From contig NZ_LOKZ01000006.1 of NCBI RefSeq assembly GCF_002211365.1, positions 62,001 to 126,000 of the forward strand: a stretch of 64,000 bases of DNA. Direction: 5' to 3'. Under the pieces are notes generated by a model that had not been told where the DNA came from, did no database searches, and was given only the letters and a program-made list of their open reading frames with translations. The DNA comes from Rhizobium sp. R711 (lineage in GTDB: Bacteria; Pseudomonadota; Alphaproteobacteria; Rhizobiales; Rhizobiaceae). This document shows, piece after piece, positions 8,163 through 16,907 of this stretch. Both the position numbers and the translations under genes were made by a program. Within the stretch, counting starts at the first letter, position 1. Each line of letters opens with the position of its first letter.

Positions 8163-9384
8163 CGGCGGCGCGCGGTCGCACGAGCCAGGCATAGGCGGAA
8201 CCGGCAATCAAAAGCAGGCATGTCCCGAGAAAGACGGCTCGCATGCCGATATGGCCGCCGGTGAAGCCACCGAGCACCGGGCCGGCGACCTGGCCGACAT
8301 ATTGCGAGGAGACAGACAGGCCAAGGATGCTGCCCGCCGCGCTGTCCGGTACGCTATGCCGGATGACCGCCGAGATGCAGGGCAGCAGCCCGCCGAGCGC
8401 TATCCCCATCAGAAAGCGCAGGATGATCAGCTGCCAGGAGCTGGTCACGAACGCCTGCGGGACCAGGAGCAGGCCGGCAATGGCAAGTGCGCCGGCGATC
8501 ACGGGCCAGTGGCCGATCCGGTCGGCAAGCTTGCCGAGGCGCGAGGCCGACAGGATACTGCCGAGCGCGGCCGCCGACATGACGATGCCCGATATCATCG
8601 TCACCCTGCGAGGATCTTCCGCCAGTTGCGCGACGTAGACGGTAATGATCGGCTCGATCGACATGTTGGCGAGCATCAGCAGCAGGCCGGTCGCGAGCAT
8701 CGCGATGACGGGCGCCTTGTCAGGGATCGAGGCCCAGCCGCCGCTGGCCTTCGCGGCCTGCTTGCGGGCAGGGGACTTCTCTTCCTTGATCAGGAAGGTG
8801 GTTGCGAGGAACGCCAGGAAGATCATCCCGCCGGCGGCAAGGAAGGTGTTGCGGATGCCGATCAACGGCGGCAGCGCGCCGCCGATCAGCGGACCGACGA
8901 GGTTGCCCGCCATGATGCCGGAGGAGAGGACACCAAGCGCCCAGGCCGAACGGTCCTTCGGCGTCTGCGTCGCGACCAATACCATCGAGCCAGACGAATA
9001 GCCGCCGGCAAGGCCGACGAACAGGCGCAGCGCCACCAGCTGCCAGACGTTGTCGGCCATGCCCATCAGCGAGATCGCAACGGTCATGCCAGCGCTGGCG
9101 CGCACCAGCATCAGCTTGCGTCCATAGATATCCCCGAGCCGGCCCCAGAGCGGCGCCACGAAGGCGGCGGCCAGGAAGGTCGCCCCATAGGCGATGCCCG
9201 ACCACTGCACGATCGCCGCGTGGTCGCTGACGCCAAGCTCCTCGACATAGAGCGGCAGGAAGGGCAGCAGCAGCGTCATCGCGACGATCGTCGTGAAGGA
9301 GCCGAGGAGCGAAATGACCAAATTGCGCTTCCAGTAGATCGAGCCGCTATCGATGACGGCGGCCTCCCATTTGGTATCGGTCAT
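8143..9384 (-). CDS. MFS multidrug-type transporter
   Basis: A 413-residue inner-membrane major facilitator with 12 predicted helices. Loop 2-3 carries motif A (GRLGDIYGRKLMLVRA), and SGIMAGNLVGPLIGG in helix 5 is the motif C typical of drug/proton antiporters. It resembles the MdtG/Bmr-like exporters. Its start codon overlaps the stop of the upstream YbhB/PEBP gene as ATGA, so the two are translationally coupled; the 3' end overlaps the convergent tetR by 20 bases. Substrate unknown. Confidence 0.88.
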   Translation of the reverse strand: MTDTKWEAAVIDSGSIYWKRNLVISLLGSFTTIVAMTLLLPFLPLYVEELGVSDHAAIVQWSGIAYGATFLAAAFVAPLWGRLGDIYGRKLMLVRASAGMTVAISLMGMADNVWQLVALRLFVGLAGGYSSGSMVLVATQTPKDRSAWALGVLSSGIMAGNLVGPLIGGALPPLIGIRNTFLAAGGMIFLAFLATTFLIKEEKSPARKQAAKASGGWASIPDKAPVIAMLATGLLLMLANMSIEPIITVYVAQLAEDPRRVTMISGIVMSAAALGSILSASRLGKLADRIGHWPVIAGALAIAGLLLVPQAFVTSSWQLIILRFLMGIALGGLLPCISAVIRHSVPDSAAGSILGLSVSSQYVGQVAGPVLGGFTGGHIGMRAVFLGTCLLLIAGSAYAWLVRPRAAVTARRR

Positions 9385-10055
9385 TTCGTGGCCTTTGCAT
9401 TGATCGTATAGGTCAGTTCAGCCGCGCCGGAGGCAAGGACATGTCCCTTTGCAGCGGCAAGAAAATCGGCGCGCGTGAAGGCGTCGGGAAGCATGAGCCG
9501 GTCGGTATCGAGCGCATAGACCGTTATCCGGTAGCGGTGAATGCGCAGGTCATTCCAGGGTGGGCACGCGCCCATATAGCCCCCGTATGGACCGTCCTTC
9601 AAGAAGGCCGCAAAGCCGTTCTTGCCGCGGCGGCCATGTCCGGTCATCTCCAGCGGCAATCCGCCCTGCGGCAGGCCATCGCCGTCAGCTCCTTCCGTCA
9701 GTTGGGTGACCGTGGCTGGAATGTCCGCGAGGATCCAGTGAGTGAATTCCATGCGGGGCGCATCCCTGGCGATCACCGTTCCGTCCTTGTTCAACAGCGA
9801 GAGGTCCTGCGGCACATCGGGGTCCGTCATCGCGAGCGCATACGAGCGCGTACCCTCCGGACCCTTCGACCACGAGAGCGCCGGGCTCTTGTTGCTTCCG
9901 GCTGCGGCCTTGCCGCCCGCTGCGACGCAGGAGGCGTTGTTCTCCGGCAAGGTGCCGCCTTGTCCGCTGTTCTCGAAAACGACCTTGATATCCGCCGCCA
10001 GAAGTGGCGAAGCGGTAAAGGCGAGAATGATGGCTGTGCGGGCGATCGTGAGCAT
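9381..10055 (-). CDS. YbhB/YbcL family (PEBP/Raf kinase inhibitor-like) protein, exported
   Basis: A 224-residue protein with an N-terminal signal peptide (MLTIARTAIILAFTASPLLAA) followed by a phosphatidylethanolamine-binding fold: SPALSWSKGPEGTRSYAL, the DPDVP motif and FTHWILADIPA, then GPYGGYMGACPPWND and HRYRITVYALD are the usual ligand-site blocks. Bacterial members have no settled function. The start at 10055 is set by AAGGAG seven bases upstream and by the signal peptide; a longer frame exists but lacks both. It is followed by the MFS gene with an ATGA overlap and preceded by an AraC gene on the same strand 88 bases upstream. Confidence 0.87.
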   Translation of the reverse strand: MLTIARTAIILAFTASPLLAADIKVVFENSGQGGTLPENNASCVAAGGKAAAGSNKSPALSWSKGPEGTRSYALAMTDPDVPQDLSLLNKDGTVIARDAPRMEFTHWILADIPATVTQLTEGADGDGLPQGGLPLEMTGHGRRGKNGFAAFLKDGPYGGYMGACPPWNDLRIHRYRITVYALDTDRLMLPDAFTRADFLAAAKGHVLASGAAELTYTINAKATK

Positions 10056-10143
10056 GAGCGTCTCCTTGTTTCGGTGCAGGAGAACTAGCAATTGTATCGG
10101 CCGATCTGGCGCACTGAAACGCTCAAAGATCAGCCGGAAACGC

Positions 10144-10983
10144 TCAAATGTCGGCGGGTGAATTGCCCTTCGGCTCGGCACGCATCCGCTCGGCAAGGCG
10201 TCGCGGCGATCGGTAGCCCGCCGCAAGCGCGGCGTCGCGAAGCGAAAGACCATCCTGCGACAGCAACGTGGAAGCGAGGTCGACACGCACCTCTGTCAGC
10301 AGGGCGCGCAGCGACGTGGATTCGCCAGCGAGATGTCGCCGCAACGTTGCGTTGCTGGTGCCGAGTTCAGCGGCAATCTGATCTGCGGTCCAGGGTTTGT
10401 TCGGCTGCCAGCGGATCAAGGCGCGCACCGCATCACTGAGCGTTGTCGTGTCCTCGGGCAGGGCGCCGCGCATGCCGAGAACCATCAGCACTTCCATCAA
10501 GCGGTGCTCGATCAGCGCTGCCGGCAGAGTGCCAGCCACAATGCCTTCGCCGGCGTGGTGGATCGCAGCCACCAGCACCGGATCAAGGGCGACGTGAAGC
10601 CGTGCGCTGGCTCGCTGCGGCGGAAGCGAGCGCCTTGCCCGGTTGACCAGTTCGTCCTGGAAGTCGATGAAGATGGCGCGATAGACGCCGCTCTTTGGAT
10701 CGGGATCGTTGACGACGTCGCCGCGCCAGCCTGCGGGCAACACCAGCACCGTGCCCGCGACAAACTGCATCTGCCGGCCCATGGTGACCAGTTCCTTCGA
10801 CCCCTCTACGATCACCACAATCGAGGTGCGTGGGAAAGCGCAGCCGGCAATCCGTTCACGCTCGCGGGTCACGAAGGAAAACAGAGCCGACGCGCGTGCG
10901 CCTCCCGCCGGCAGAGCCGACGGCCGATTGTCCTTGGCGGCGAGCTTGCTCAGCCGTTGCAATATGGTTTGCGCTTCCGACAT
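10144..10983 (-). CDS. AraC family transcriptional regulator
   Basis: A 279-residue regulator. The N-terminal part (residues 45-130, AraC_N-like, VVIVEGSKELVTMGRQMQFVAGTVLVLPAG) is a cupin-like effector domain; the C-terminal two helix-turn-helix motifs are at about 185-275, with TADQIAAELGTSNATLRRHL and LRDAALAAGYRSPRRLAERMR. The last segment is shorter than usual and ends in GNSPADI. It lies upstream of the YbhB-MFS pair on the same strand, so it plausibly controls it, and is divergent from the SnoaL-like gene. Confidence 0.88.
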   Translation of the reverse strand: MSEAQTILQRLSKLAAKDNRPSALPAGGARASALFSFVTRERERIAGCAFPRTSIVVIVEGSKELVTMGRQMQFVAGTVLVLPAGWRGDVVNDPDPKSGVYRAIFIDFQDELVNRARRSLPPQRASARLHVALDPVLVAAIHHAGEGIVAGTLPAALIEHRLMEVLMVLGMRGALPEDTTTLSDAVRALIRWQPNKPWTADQIAAELGTSNATLRRHLAGESTSLRALLTEVRVDLASTLLSQDGLSLRDAALAAGYRSPRRLAERMRAEPKGNSPADI

Positions 10984-11120
10984 GGGGATGGCCTGGGACT
11001 GTAATCACACGATCTTGGCCGATTGCCACCGGATTTCCAAGCCGAAGTTGTGCAAAACAGCTCCACCCGTTATAAACTGATTGCAAATTGCAATCGGAAT
11101 GAACGGGAAGGACCGGTGCA

Positions 11121-11465
11121 ATGGCCAATGATGACGGACGACGCGAACGGATCGTTCGCAACCTCTATGAAGCCTACATTGACGGACGCAAGGATGATGC
11201 GGGCGCGATGCTCTCGGAGGATTTCCGCTTCTCCAGCCCGCGCGACGATCACATCGATCGCATCGAGTATTTCAACCGCTGCTGGCCCGAACCGCCGCCG
11301 TTTCGCGCCATGGAGATCGAGTATCTCGAGATCGTCAATGACGAGGCCGTCGTTCGGTACAGGGCTGAAAAACATGACGGCGGAGCGTTCCGCAACATGG
11401 AAGTCCTGCGCTTCATGGGCGATCGGATCACCTCGGTAGACGTCTATTTCGGTCGCAACGTTTAG
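11121..11465 (+). CDS. SnoaL/NTF2-like protein
   Basis: A 114-residue single-domain protein with the cone-shaped NTF2-like pattern: an N-terminal helix (RIVRNLYEAYIDGRKDDAGAMLSEDF), then strands ending in MEVLRFMGDRITSVDVYFGRNV. This fold covers ketosteroid isomerases, polyketide cyclases and many orphan stress proteins; the actual reaction cannot be deduced. GGAAGGA precedes the ATG. It diverges from the AraC gene and stands alone otherwise. Confidence 0.75.
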   Translation: MANDDGRRERIVRNLYEAYIDGRKDDAGAMLSEDFRFSSPRDDHIDRIEYFNRCWPEPPPFRAMEIEYLEIVNDEAVVRYRAEKHDGGAFRNMEVLRFMGDRITSVDVYFGRNV

Positions 11466-11658
11466 AGCGCGTCTCCCGAACGTGGCGATCCGCACTCGCT
11501 AGCCGATTGGTGGCCGACAGGCACCCACACAAGAAGGCGGCGCGATAAAAACCGTCCGAGTATCGGGGGTGTGTTTTACCGTAATATACGTGCCCAAACG
11601 CGACGCATCATGCAAGCTTCACGTGTTCGATCTCACCCCGAGACTGAAAGAGGGCGAT

Positions 11659-12081
11659 ATGCTGAAGCGCAATTTGCTGGTGGCGGCTGTTCTGGTCGCT
11701 TCCCTTGTTCATACTGGAGAAGTTAGTGCCCAGACCTTAAACTACGCAGACGCGGTGACGAAGCTCGCCGATGACTGTGGGGCCGATATCCAAAAGCTTT
11801 GCAAAGGTCTCAACCTCGGAGGCGGACGTATTGCCGACTGCCTGCAGCAGAACGCCGCAAAGGTTTCGCCCACCTGCAAGAGTTCGTTGTCCGCCGTCTT
11901 CCAGTCAATCGGGCAGCGCGAACACGCCCAAGCGTCTTACGAGCAGGTCTGCCAGAGGGACATGTCCAAGAGCTGCTCGGGCATCAAGGGCGACGGCTTC
12001 GTTCTCGCCTGCCTCGTCAAGAAGGAGAAACGGGTCAGCGAGGAATGCAATCAGGTGATCACCGACGCGGGATGGAGATAA
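11659..12081 (+). CDS. Exported cysteine-rich GLG1-repeat protein
   Basis: A 140-residue secreted protein: a signal peptide of about 24 residues (hydrophobic stretch NLLVAAVLVASLVHTG) and then two cysteine-rich units, with Cys pairs in DDCGADIQKLCKGLNLGGGRIADCL and QVCQRDMSKSCSGIKGDGFVLACL, matching the Cys_rich_GLG1 (Golgi apparatus protein 1) repeat found in many rhizobial periplasmic proteins. The role is unknown; disulphides imply extracytoplasmic folding. I start at ATG 11659 because an upstream in-frame codon at 11569 would add a non-signal leader. It is the first gene of a three-gene unit with an OmpA-like protein five bases downstream. Confidence 0.8.
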   Translation: MLKRNLLVAAVLVASLVHTGEVSAQTLNYADAVTKLADDCGADIQKLCKGLNLGGGRIADCLQQNAAKVSPTCKSSLSAVFQSIGQREHAQASYEQVCQRDMSKSCSGIKGDGFVLACLVKKEKRVSEECNQVITDAGWR

Positions 12082-12085
12082 GCCG

Positions 12086-12667
12086 ATGACAAGAATGCTT
12101 TCAAAAACCGTAGTTGCGCTGGCTGCCGGTATTCTCCTCCCTGGCTTGGCGTTCGCGCAGGAAGTATCGCAAGAGCGAATCGTTAAAGGATTGGGGAAGC
12201 TGACTGCGGCCGCACCCGCAATCGACGTGGAAATCCTGCGGCAGGAGGCAATCAGCGGCGGAGACAAGCCAATGTCGGCGCTGCCGAACTGGAAGCGCAT
12301 CGCAAAGCTTCCGCAGATGGTGTTGGAGATCAACTTCGAGAACGACTCCGTCGCCATCCAGCCGAAGTCCTATCGGACGCTCGGGCTGCTCGCCGACGCC
12401 CTTCATCATCCGAACTTGTGGGACTACAAGTTCCTGGTCATCGGGCATTCCAGCGCCACGGGCGACGAAAAGCATAATCTGGAATTGAGTGAGCAGCGGG
12501 CCGCGGCGATCAAGGAAGCGCTTTCGACGACATTCGCCGTCGACCCGCAGCGTCTTTACGCAGTCGGCGTCGGCGAACATCTGCCGATCGAAGGAACCGA
12601 TGCAAATGCCTCGAACAACCGCCGTGTCCAGCTTATAAACCTCGGAGTATTCACGAAGAAGTCCTGA
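12086..12667 (+). CDS. OmpA-family protein
   Basis: A 193-residue exported protein with a cleavable signal ending near AFAQ (residue 25) and a C-terminal OmpA/MotB-like peptidoglycan-binding domain from about residue 88: INFENDSVAIQPKSYRTLGLLADAL, then VIGHSSATGDEKHNLELSEQRAAAIKEAL and VGVGEHLPIEGTDANASNNRRVQLI. The usual family motif NxxLSxxRA with terminal NRRV is present, with Asn and Arg positions that bind meso-diaminopimelate. No beta-barrel is visible, so it is probably periplasmic. It follows the GLG1-type gene by five bases, so the two are co-translated. Confidence 0.87.
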   Translation: MTRMLSKTVVALAAGILLPGLAFAQEVSQERIVKGLGKLTAAAPAIDVEILRQEAISGGDKPMSALPNWKRIAKLPQMVLEINFENDSVAIQPKSYRTLGLLADALHHPNLWDYKFLVIGHSSATGDEKHNLELSEQRAAAIKEALSTTFAVDPQRLYAVGVGEHLPIEGTDANASNNRRVQLINLGVFTKKS

Positions 12668-12701
12668 GGGGGAACGTGCTATCCAAGGAGGCGGTTTCGC
12701 A

Positions 12702-12848
12702 ATGCGTAACGCTTCAACCAGGGAAATCGTGGCGAAGAACAGGTGGTGGAAACTCCTGCGCAGCTCGGCGGTTGTGGCGTTAGTCGGTATCGCCATCGCG
12801 CAGGGTGTTCTGTCGCTGTTGATACATTTGGGATGGTGGCCATACTGA
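12702..12848 (+). CDS. 48-residue single-pass membrane peptide
   Basis: Encodes MRNASTREIVAKNRWW followed by a hydrophobic helix (about residues 22-44, VVALVGIAIAQGVLSLLIHLG) and WWPY at the C-terminus. AAGGAGG sits ten bases before the ATG. Positive residues before the helix predict the N-terminus inside. It lies 34 bases after the OmpA-like gene on the same strand and before a strong terminator, so it is probably the third gene of that unit. No family recognised. Confidence 0.6.
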   Translation: MRNASTREIVAKNRWWKLLRSSAVVALVGIAIAQGVLSLLIHLGWWPY

Positions 12849-12940
12849 CGGCCCTGGGCACGGAGTTTCGCCCAAAGTCGTGATAGGCTGCGCCAGGTTT
12901 CGAGCCTAACCTACACTTGCCTGATTGGTGGCAGTGCCTT

Positions 12941-12970
12941 GGCCGCAGCCCAGCTGCGGCCCTTTTTCTT
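12941..12970 (+). terminator. Rho-independent terminator
   Basis: An 8-bp GC-rich stem GGCCGCAG / CTGCGGCC with a five-base loop is followed directly by CTTTTTCTT. It ends the 11659-12848 unit and lies seven bases before the convergent regulator's stop codon at 12977. Confidence 0.85.
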
Positions 12971-12976
12971 GCTGTG

Positions 12977-14758
12977 TCAGTTAACGGCCTGCTCGTCCTC
13001 GACGATCATCCCGCCAGAGCGCAATCCTGCGAAGAACCGCTCCTGGTCCTTGGGGCTCGCCAAACGCTTGACGACCTCTTGCCGGACATTCGGGATCAAG
13101 GCTGGGCTGTTGGTGGTCAGCCAATCAAGTTGTTCCTTGGCCTGCTCGTGCTTCCCCAATGCTCCGAGAATGGACAGCAAGACGAGCCTGTGCATCGGAT
13201 TGTAGTTGAGGTCCGACATCCGCGACCAGAGTTCGGCTGCCCGAGCATCGCCTCTCATAAAGGCACAGAGCGCCATCCCGACCTCGTAATAACCTCCTGG
13301 CCCGGCATTTTTTCTGACCGCCGTTGATATCAGTTCGCATCCTGTGTCCCATTTTCCGGACATGGAGAGACGCAGGCCGTATTCGCCAGCGACCTCGGTG
13401 TCGTTCGGGTTGATGGCATAGGCTGCCTCACCGGCTCTCAAGGCTCCGGCAATATCATTGCCGAAAAAGTTGGCAAGCATCAGCGCCTGAAGGGCACGAG
13501 CGTTCTGTGGGTCGAGCTGTACTGCTCGTTCGGCCAGGTCTTTTGCGGTCTTGAGCGTCGCCGGCGTCGGCTTGGTATTGAGTTGGAAAGGAAACCGGAA
13601 TTCGTCGAGAAGAGTGAGCGAAAGAAGGGCAGCAAGGGAGGAATCGGTCTCTTTCTTCTCGATTGCTTGCTGCAGGCAGGTCTTCGCAACATCGTGTGCC
13701 AGCCGGGTCATCTCGTTTCGGTAGCTGTAGTACGAAAGGGTGCAGGAATATGTGTCCCAGCTTCCGGCGACGTTGGCGGCGTCCGTCTGGAAAATGACAC
13801 CGAAAGGGCGGGCGACAGCGGTCGCAATGTCATCGGCAAGAGCTGCTTCTGTTTCAAGGACGCTCTGTGCGCGCAAATCAGCGTCATAGTTGTTCGCCCA
13901 AATCACCGCTCCATCCGCCCGCCGGACCAAGCGCGCGGAAGATCGAAGCTTGTCGCCTTCCAGCCGGACGCTCCCCTGGAGCGAATACAATGGCTCGTTT
14001 TGAATGTCCCCGGCTTGACGGGCTTGATCGTCGGTGAGGACGACAATGTCCTTGAAGGGGACAAGCTTGTCGATAATCTCATCGGTGATGCCCTGGGAGA
14101 CACTCGATGCAAGCGGCCCACCCGAGACTGTATCGAAACTTTCCACGACGAGTGCGAGGCGATTCTCCGCACTCGCCAATGTCTCTTTCTGTTCCGGCGC
14201 CTTCATCCCTTGATGCATTCCCACCATCGCGGCGAGGAGGGCAATCGCCGTGCCTCCCGCAGCGAGCCAATGCCAACGCTTCATCAAGGGCGGCTTCATT
14301 CGTCCGGGAGGAGCATCGATCTGCGCCGAACCCACCTCGGCATGTTCCGAAACGCTCGACACCTCGTCGGCGACACCCGCGGGGCTGGTCTCCGAGTTCC
14401 GCCGAAATACCGGCACATACCCGCCCTTCGGGATCGTGATGATGACCGGATCATCGGCCCCGGCCACCAGATAGTACCGCTCAAGCTCTCTTCGCAACCG
14501 CCCGGCTTCGATCCTGACACATGGATCATTCTGGGCGTCAAAATTCGCATCCCGCCCGAATACCGTTTGGGCGATAGTGAAAGCCTTCAGGTAATCACGC
14601 CGCCCTTCGAGGGTCTCTTCGACAACGAACTGCAGAAACTGGCGTGCCCGCGCGGGCAACCGGAACTCCTGGCTCCGCAGAATACGCGTAAGTTGTTCCT
14701 GCACGTCATCTGGCGCCGGTTCGACCAGGCCGATTCTGTCCGTCTCTGCACTGCTCAT
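12977..14758 (-). CDS. Membrane-anchored winged-helix/FlgO-like/TPR regulator
   Basis: A 593-residue protein in four parts. Residues 15-125 form a winged-helix domain (LTRILRSQEFRLPARARQFLQFVVEETLEGR to PKGGYVPVF) found at the N-terminus of rhizobial and acidobacterial signalling proteins. A membrane helix lies near 185-205 (HWLAAGGTAIALLAAMVG). Residues 220-350 resemble the TolB/FlgO-like domain of adenylate-cyclase-type TPR proteins. The remainder is TPR-like. There is no cyclase catalytic domain. A cytoplasmic DNA-binding head on a membrane anchor with a periplasmic sensor recalls ToxR/CadC logic. It is convergent with the GLG1-OmpA unit and may regulate it; target and signal are unknown. 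Confidence 0.72.
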   Translation of the reverse strand: MSSAETDRIGLVEPAPDDVQEQLTRILRSQEFRLPARARQFLQFVVEETLEGRRDYLKAFTIAQTVFGRDANFDAQNDPCVRIEAGRLRRELERYYLVAGADDPVIITIPKGGYVPVFRRNSETSPAGVADEVSSVSEHAEVGSAQIDAPPGRMKPPLMKRWHWLAAGGTAIALLAAMVGMHQGMKAPEQKETLASAENRLALVVESFDTVSGGPLASSVSQGITDEIIDKLVPFKDIVVLTDDQARQAGDIQNEPLYSLQGSVRLEGDKLRSSARLVRRADGAVIWANNYDADLRAQSVLETEAALADDIATAVARPFGVIFQTDAANVAGSWDTYSCTLSYYSYRNEMTRLAHDVAKTCLQQAIEKKETDSSLAALLSLTLLDEFRFPFQLNTKPTPATLKTAKDLAERAVQLDPQNARALQALMLANFFGNDIAGALRAGEAAYAINPNDTEVAGEYGLRLSMSGKWDTGCELISTAVRKNAGPGGYYEVGMALCAFMRGDARAAELWSRMSDLNYNPMHRLVLLSILGALGKHEQAKEQLDWLTTNSPALIPNVRQEVVKRLASPKDQERFFAGLRSGGMIVEDEQAVN

Positions 14759-14946
14759 CGGAACACCACGATTCTGATTAAGTAGAATTTACAACGGGAT
14801 ACTCAAACGATAGAGGCTCAAAAACATAGCGACAAGCATATTTATCAATGCACCCTGAAATGGACTGCCGTCGGTCGAGAGGACAATCGAGGCGCCGAGG
14901 GCGGTCCTGTCATAATTCTCGGCATGTGTTGAGGAGGGGGCGCTCG

Positions 14947-15243
14947 ATGGGGCGCGATCGCATCGAGAGAGACGGGAGCCAAGAGGCAACGCAGCGTGGA
15001 CGAGCCAGGCTGATGCTGAAGCTTCCCGCCGTTCGTAAGCAGCTTCAACATTTGGAGGAAGGGTCTCCGCTCGACGGAATTCTCGAAGCTTACGATGCGG
15101 CATGCTCGGCGCTGGAGAGGTTTCGCCAGAACCTCGATGGCGGCGACCGTCTGATCGCGGAATATGAGACGGTCTGCGTGGAGATCGAGATCGATGTCCT
15201 GGGCGAGCTGTCAGGCCCTTCGGTCGCTCCGCCCCGGAGGTAA
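14947..15243 (+). CDS. Hypothetical small cytosolic protein
   Basis: 98 residues, charged, predicted helical (LMLKLPAVRKQLQHLEEGSPLDGILEAYDAACSALERF), with no signal or membrane segment. The ATG at 14947 is preferred because GAGGAGG is about ten bases upstream; a longer frame from 14848 adds an arginine-rich stretch unlike a real N-terminus. It diverges from the winged-helix/TPR regulator, with 188 bases between starts. I do not recognise the family. Confidence 0.6.
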   Translation: MGRDRIERDGSQEATQRGRARLMLKLPAVRKQLQHLEEGSPLDGILEAYDAACSALERFRQNLDGGDRLIAEYETVCVEIEIDVLGELSGPSVAPPRR

Positions 15244-15354
15244 CGAGGAGCTCGGCGGGCGCGTTCGCGCGATGCCACCTCGTCAGACGGGTCTTTGCCT
15301 TTGCTCTCATGAACGATCGAGCGGCCGTTCTCTAAACGGCGCAGGTTCTGAGAT

Positions 15355-15798
15355 CTATTCGTTGATTTCCGGCTCGACGAGTTTTGCCAGATTACGGAGC
15401 GATTCCTGCCAACCGAGATAGCAGGCCTCTGGGGGGATCTCGTCCGGGACGCCCGCCTGGACGACATCGAGTTCGGTTCCGACCGAGACTTTCTTCAATG
15501 TCACGGTGACCTCCATTTCGCCAAGCAGGTTGGGGTCGTCGAACTTGTCCGTGTAACGAAGCTTCTCGCCTGGCACCAATTCGAGATAGCTGCCGCCAAA
15601 GGAATGGCTTCCACCGGTCGTGAAATTCCGGAAGGACATCTTGTGTGTTCCGCCGACCGTTGGCTCCAAATGATGCACCGTGCAGACAAACCCATTCGGG
15701 GGAAGCCATTTGGCCAGCGCATCCGCCTCTACGAATGCTCGATAAACTTTCTCGGGACTGGCGGCCAGGACGCGGTGAAGACGTATCGTGTTCGGCAT
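15355..15798 (-). CDS. SRPBCC/AHSA1 (START-like) domain protein
   Basis: A 147-residue protein of the helix-grip fold: it opens with the family pattern IRLHRVLAASPEKVYRAFVEADALAKWLPPNGF, followed by beta strands, GSYLELVPGEKLRYTDKF, and a C-terminal long helix GWQESLRNLAKLVEPE. Bacterial members bind hydrophobic ligands or act in stress responses, and many are encoded beside ArsR regulators; none is adjacent here. No specific function can be named. Confidence 0.83.
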   Translation of the reverse strand: MPNTIRLHRVLAASPEKVYRAFVEADALAKWLPPNGFVCTVHHLEPTVGGTHKMSFRNFTTGGSHSFGGSYLELVPGEKLRYTDKFDDPNLLGEMEVTVTLKKVSVGTELDVVQAGVPDEIPPEACYLGWQESLRNLAKLVEPEINE

Positions 15799-16106
15799 GA
15801 TGATCCTCCAATGGACAGAACACTTGAGAGTGCCCCTAGGACGAACCAGTTTTTGTCAATCCGACAATGCGATTGAAATATCCGGTCTCGGCCCATGTCG
15901 GTCATTCTGCCGTTTCCAGTTGGAGCGGGCAATGCGTCCCCGATCCTTGCCGGAGCCGGACCAATAGAACAGCCCGCCAGATGGCTCGGCCACGACGCGT
16001 TGGGCATGGGCGTACCACTCGCACCCATGCCATGAAATGACTTGCTCCCAAGAAAGGCGAGAGCAACAGCAAGCACCATCAATGGAAGATCCGCTTAAAG
16101 GACCCC
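15799..16106. other. Intergenic, no supported gene
   Basis: 308 bases between the SRPBCC gene start and the end of the COG3904 gene. A 46-codon plus-strand frame from the ATG at 15895 has no visible ribosome site or family match. This stretch should hold the promoter of the SRPBCC gene. Nothing else is recognisable. Confidence 0.5.
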
Positions 16107-16907
16107 CTATTTTGCCTTCTTGGCCGCCGCAACAGCCGGCGCAACGAGTGCGAATTCCTTCAGTTCATCGGGCGAGAGATAGTAGAGCCTGTCGGGCGGC
16201 GTCTCCATGGCGTGAATCCAGAGCCCGGGCTTGATTCCCATTTCGTCGAAGTGGCGGGTCACATCGGCAGTGGTGCGTTGGGCTTCCGACATGGCAAGTT
16301 CAGGCGAAAGCTTCTCACCGGTGCCGTTGAAAACCTGATGCACGCCGATAACGGCATCCTTGTCCGCCGTGCGCGCGACACCACCGGCCATGATGATCGG
16401 ACAGGAGGAGACGCAAAGGGCGCCGCTGGCGACGGTGGTTGCAATCTTGCGTTCGCGGATAACCGTGGAGATGGCGAGCGCATCGCCAATCGATCCGCCC
16501 GGCGAGTCGAGCGAGACTGTTTTAACGTACTCGCCACGGGCTTTGATTTCGGCATCAAAGCGTGCGGCCGCACCCGGTTCGATCGTGCCTTGCGCAAGGA
16601 GCACACCGCCTGCCTGCAGTTCGAAGCGGATCGGCTTTCTCAAGACCTCGGGGTCTGTGGTGATCTCGGCAGGTGCCTTTTGGGGCTTGCCCTGCGTGAG
16701 AGCCGGCGGAAGCATCGGCATGGCATCCGGCATCATCGGATCGAAGGCTGGAATGTCGGAACTGGCGGCGCCGATTTCATGCCAATCGATGATCACGAAG
16801 ATTGCGGCCAACGTCAGCAGAGCATGGAAGACATGCCGCATCAGCGTGCCGTCATCGGCGGAGAGCACGTAGTCCTTCAGCTTCTGCCCCGCTGTTTCCA
16901 GTTTCAT
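16107..16907 (-). CDS. COG3904-type periplasmic protein with ClpP/crotonase-like fold
   Basis: 266 residues with one N-terminal membrane helix (about 26-42, FHALLTLAAIFVIIDW), then a proline-rich linker and a ClpP-like domain. SLDSPGGSIGDALAISTVIRE and ASGALCVSSCPIIMAGG correspond to the oxyanion loop and the nucleophile loop of ClpP/SppA-type serine peptidases; a Ser sits in the expected place and a later HQVFNG could supply the His. Activity is not proven for the family. It is probably anchored with the domain in the periplasm. Its ATG overlaps the stop of the membrane coiled-coil gene (ATGA), so the two are translated together. Confidence 0.75.
   Translation of the reverse strand: MKLETAGQKLKDYVLSADDGTLMRHVFHALLTLAAIFVIIDWHEIGAASSDIPAFDPMMPDAMPMLPPALTQGKPQKAPAEITTDPEVLRKPIRFELQAGGVLLAQGTIEPGAAARFDAEIKARGEYVKTVSLDSPGGSIGDALAISTVIRERKIATTVASGALCVSSCPIIMAGGVARTADKDAVIGVHQVFNGTGEKLSPELAMSEAQRTTADVTRHFDEMGIKPGLWIHAMETPPDRLYYLSPDELKEFALVAPAVAAAKKAK

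Noticed and set aside
8104..9411. 435-codon frame on the plus strand
   Set aside because: It is the antisense shadow of the MFS gene, with a composition rich in Gln, Asp, His and Arg and no fold-like pattern.
12977..14758. Adenylate cyclase annotation for the winged-helix/TPR protein
   Set aside because: The class III cyclase catalytic domain is absent; only the regulator-like head and the TolB/FlgO and TPR parts are seen.
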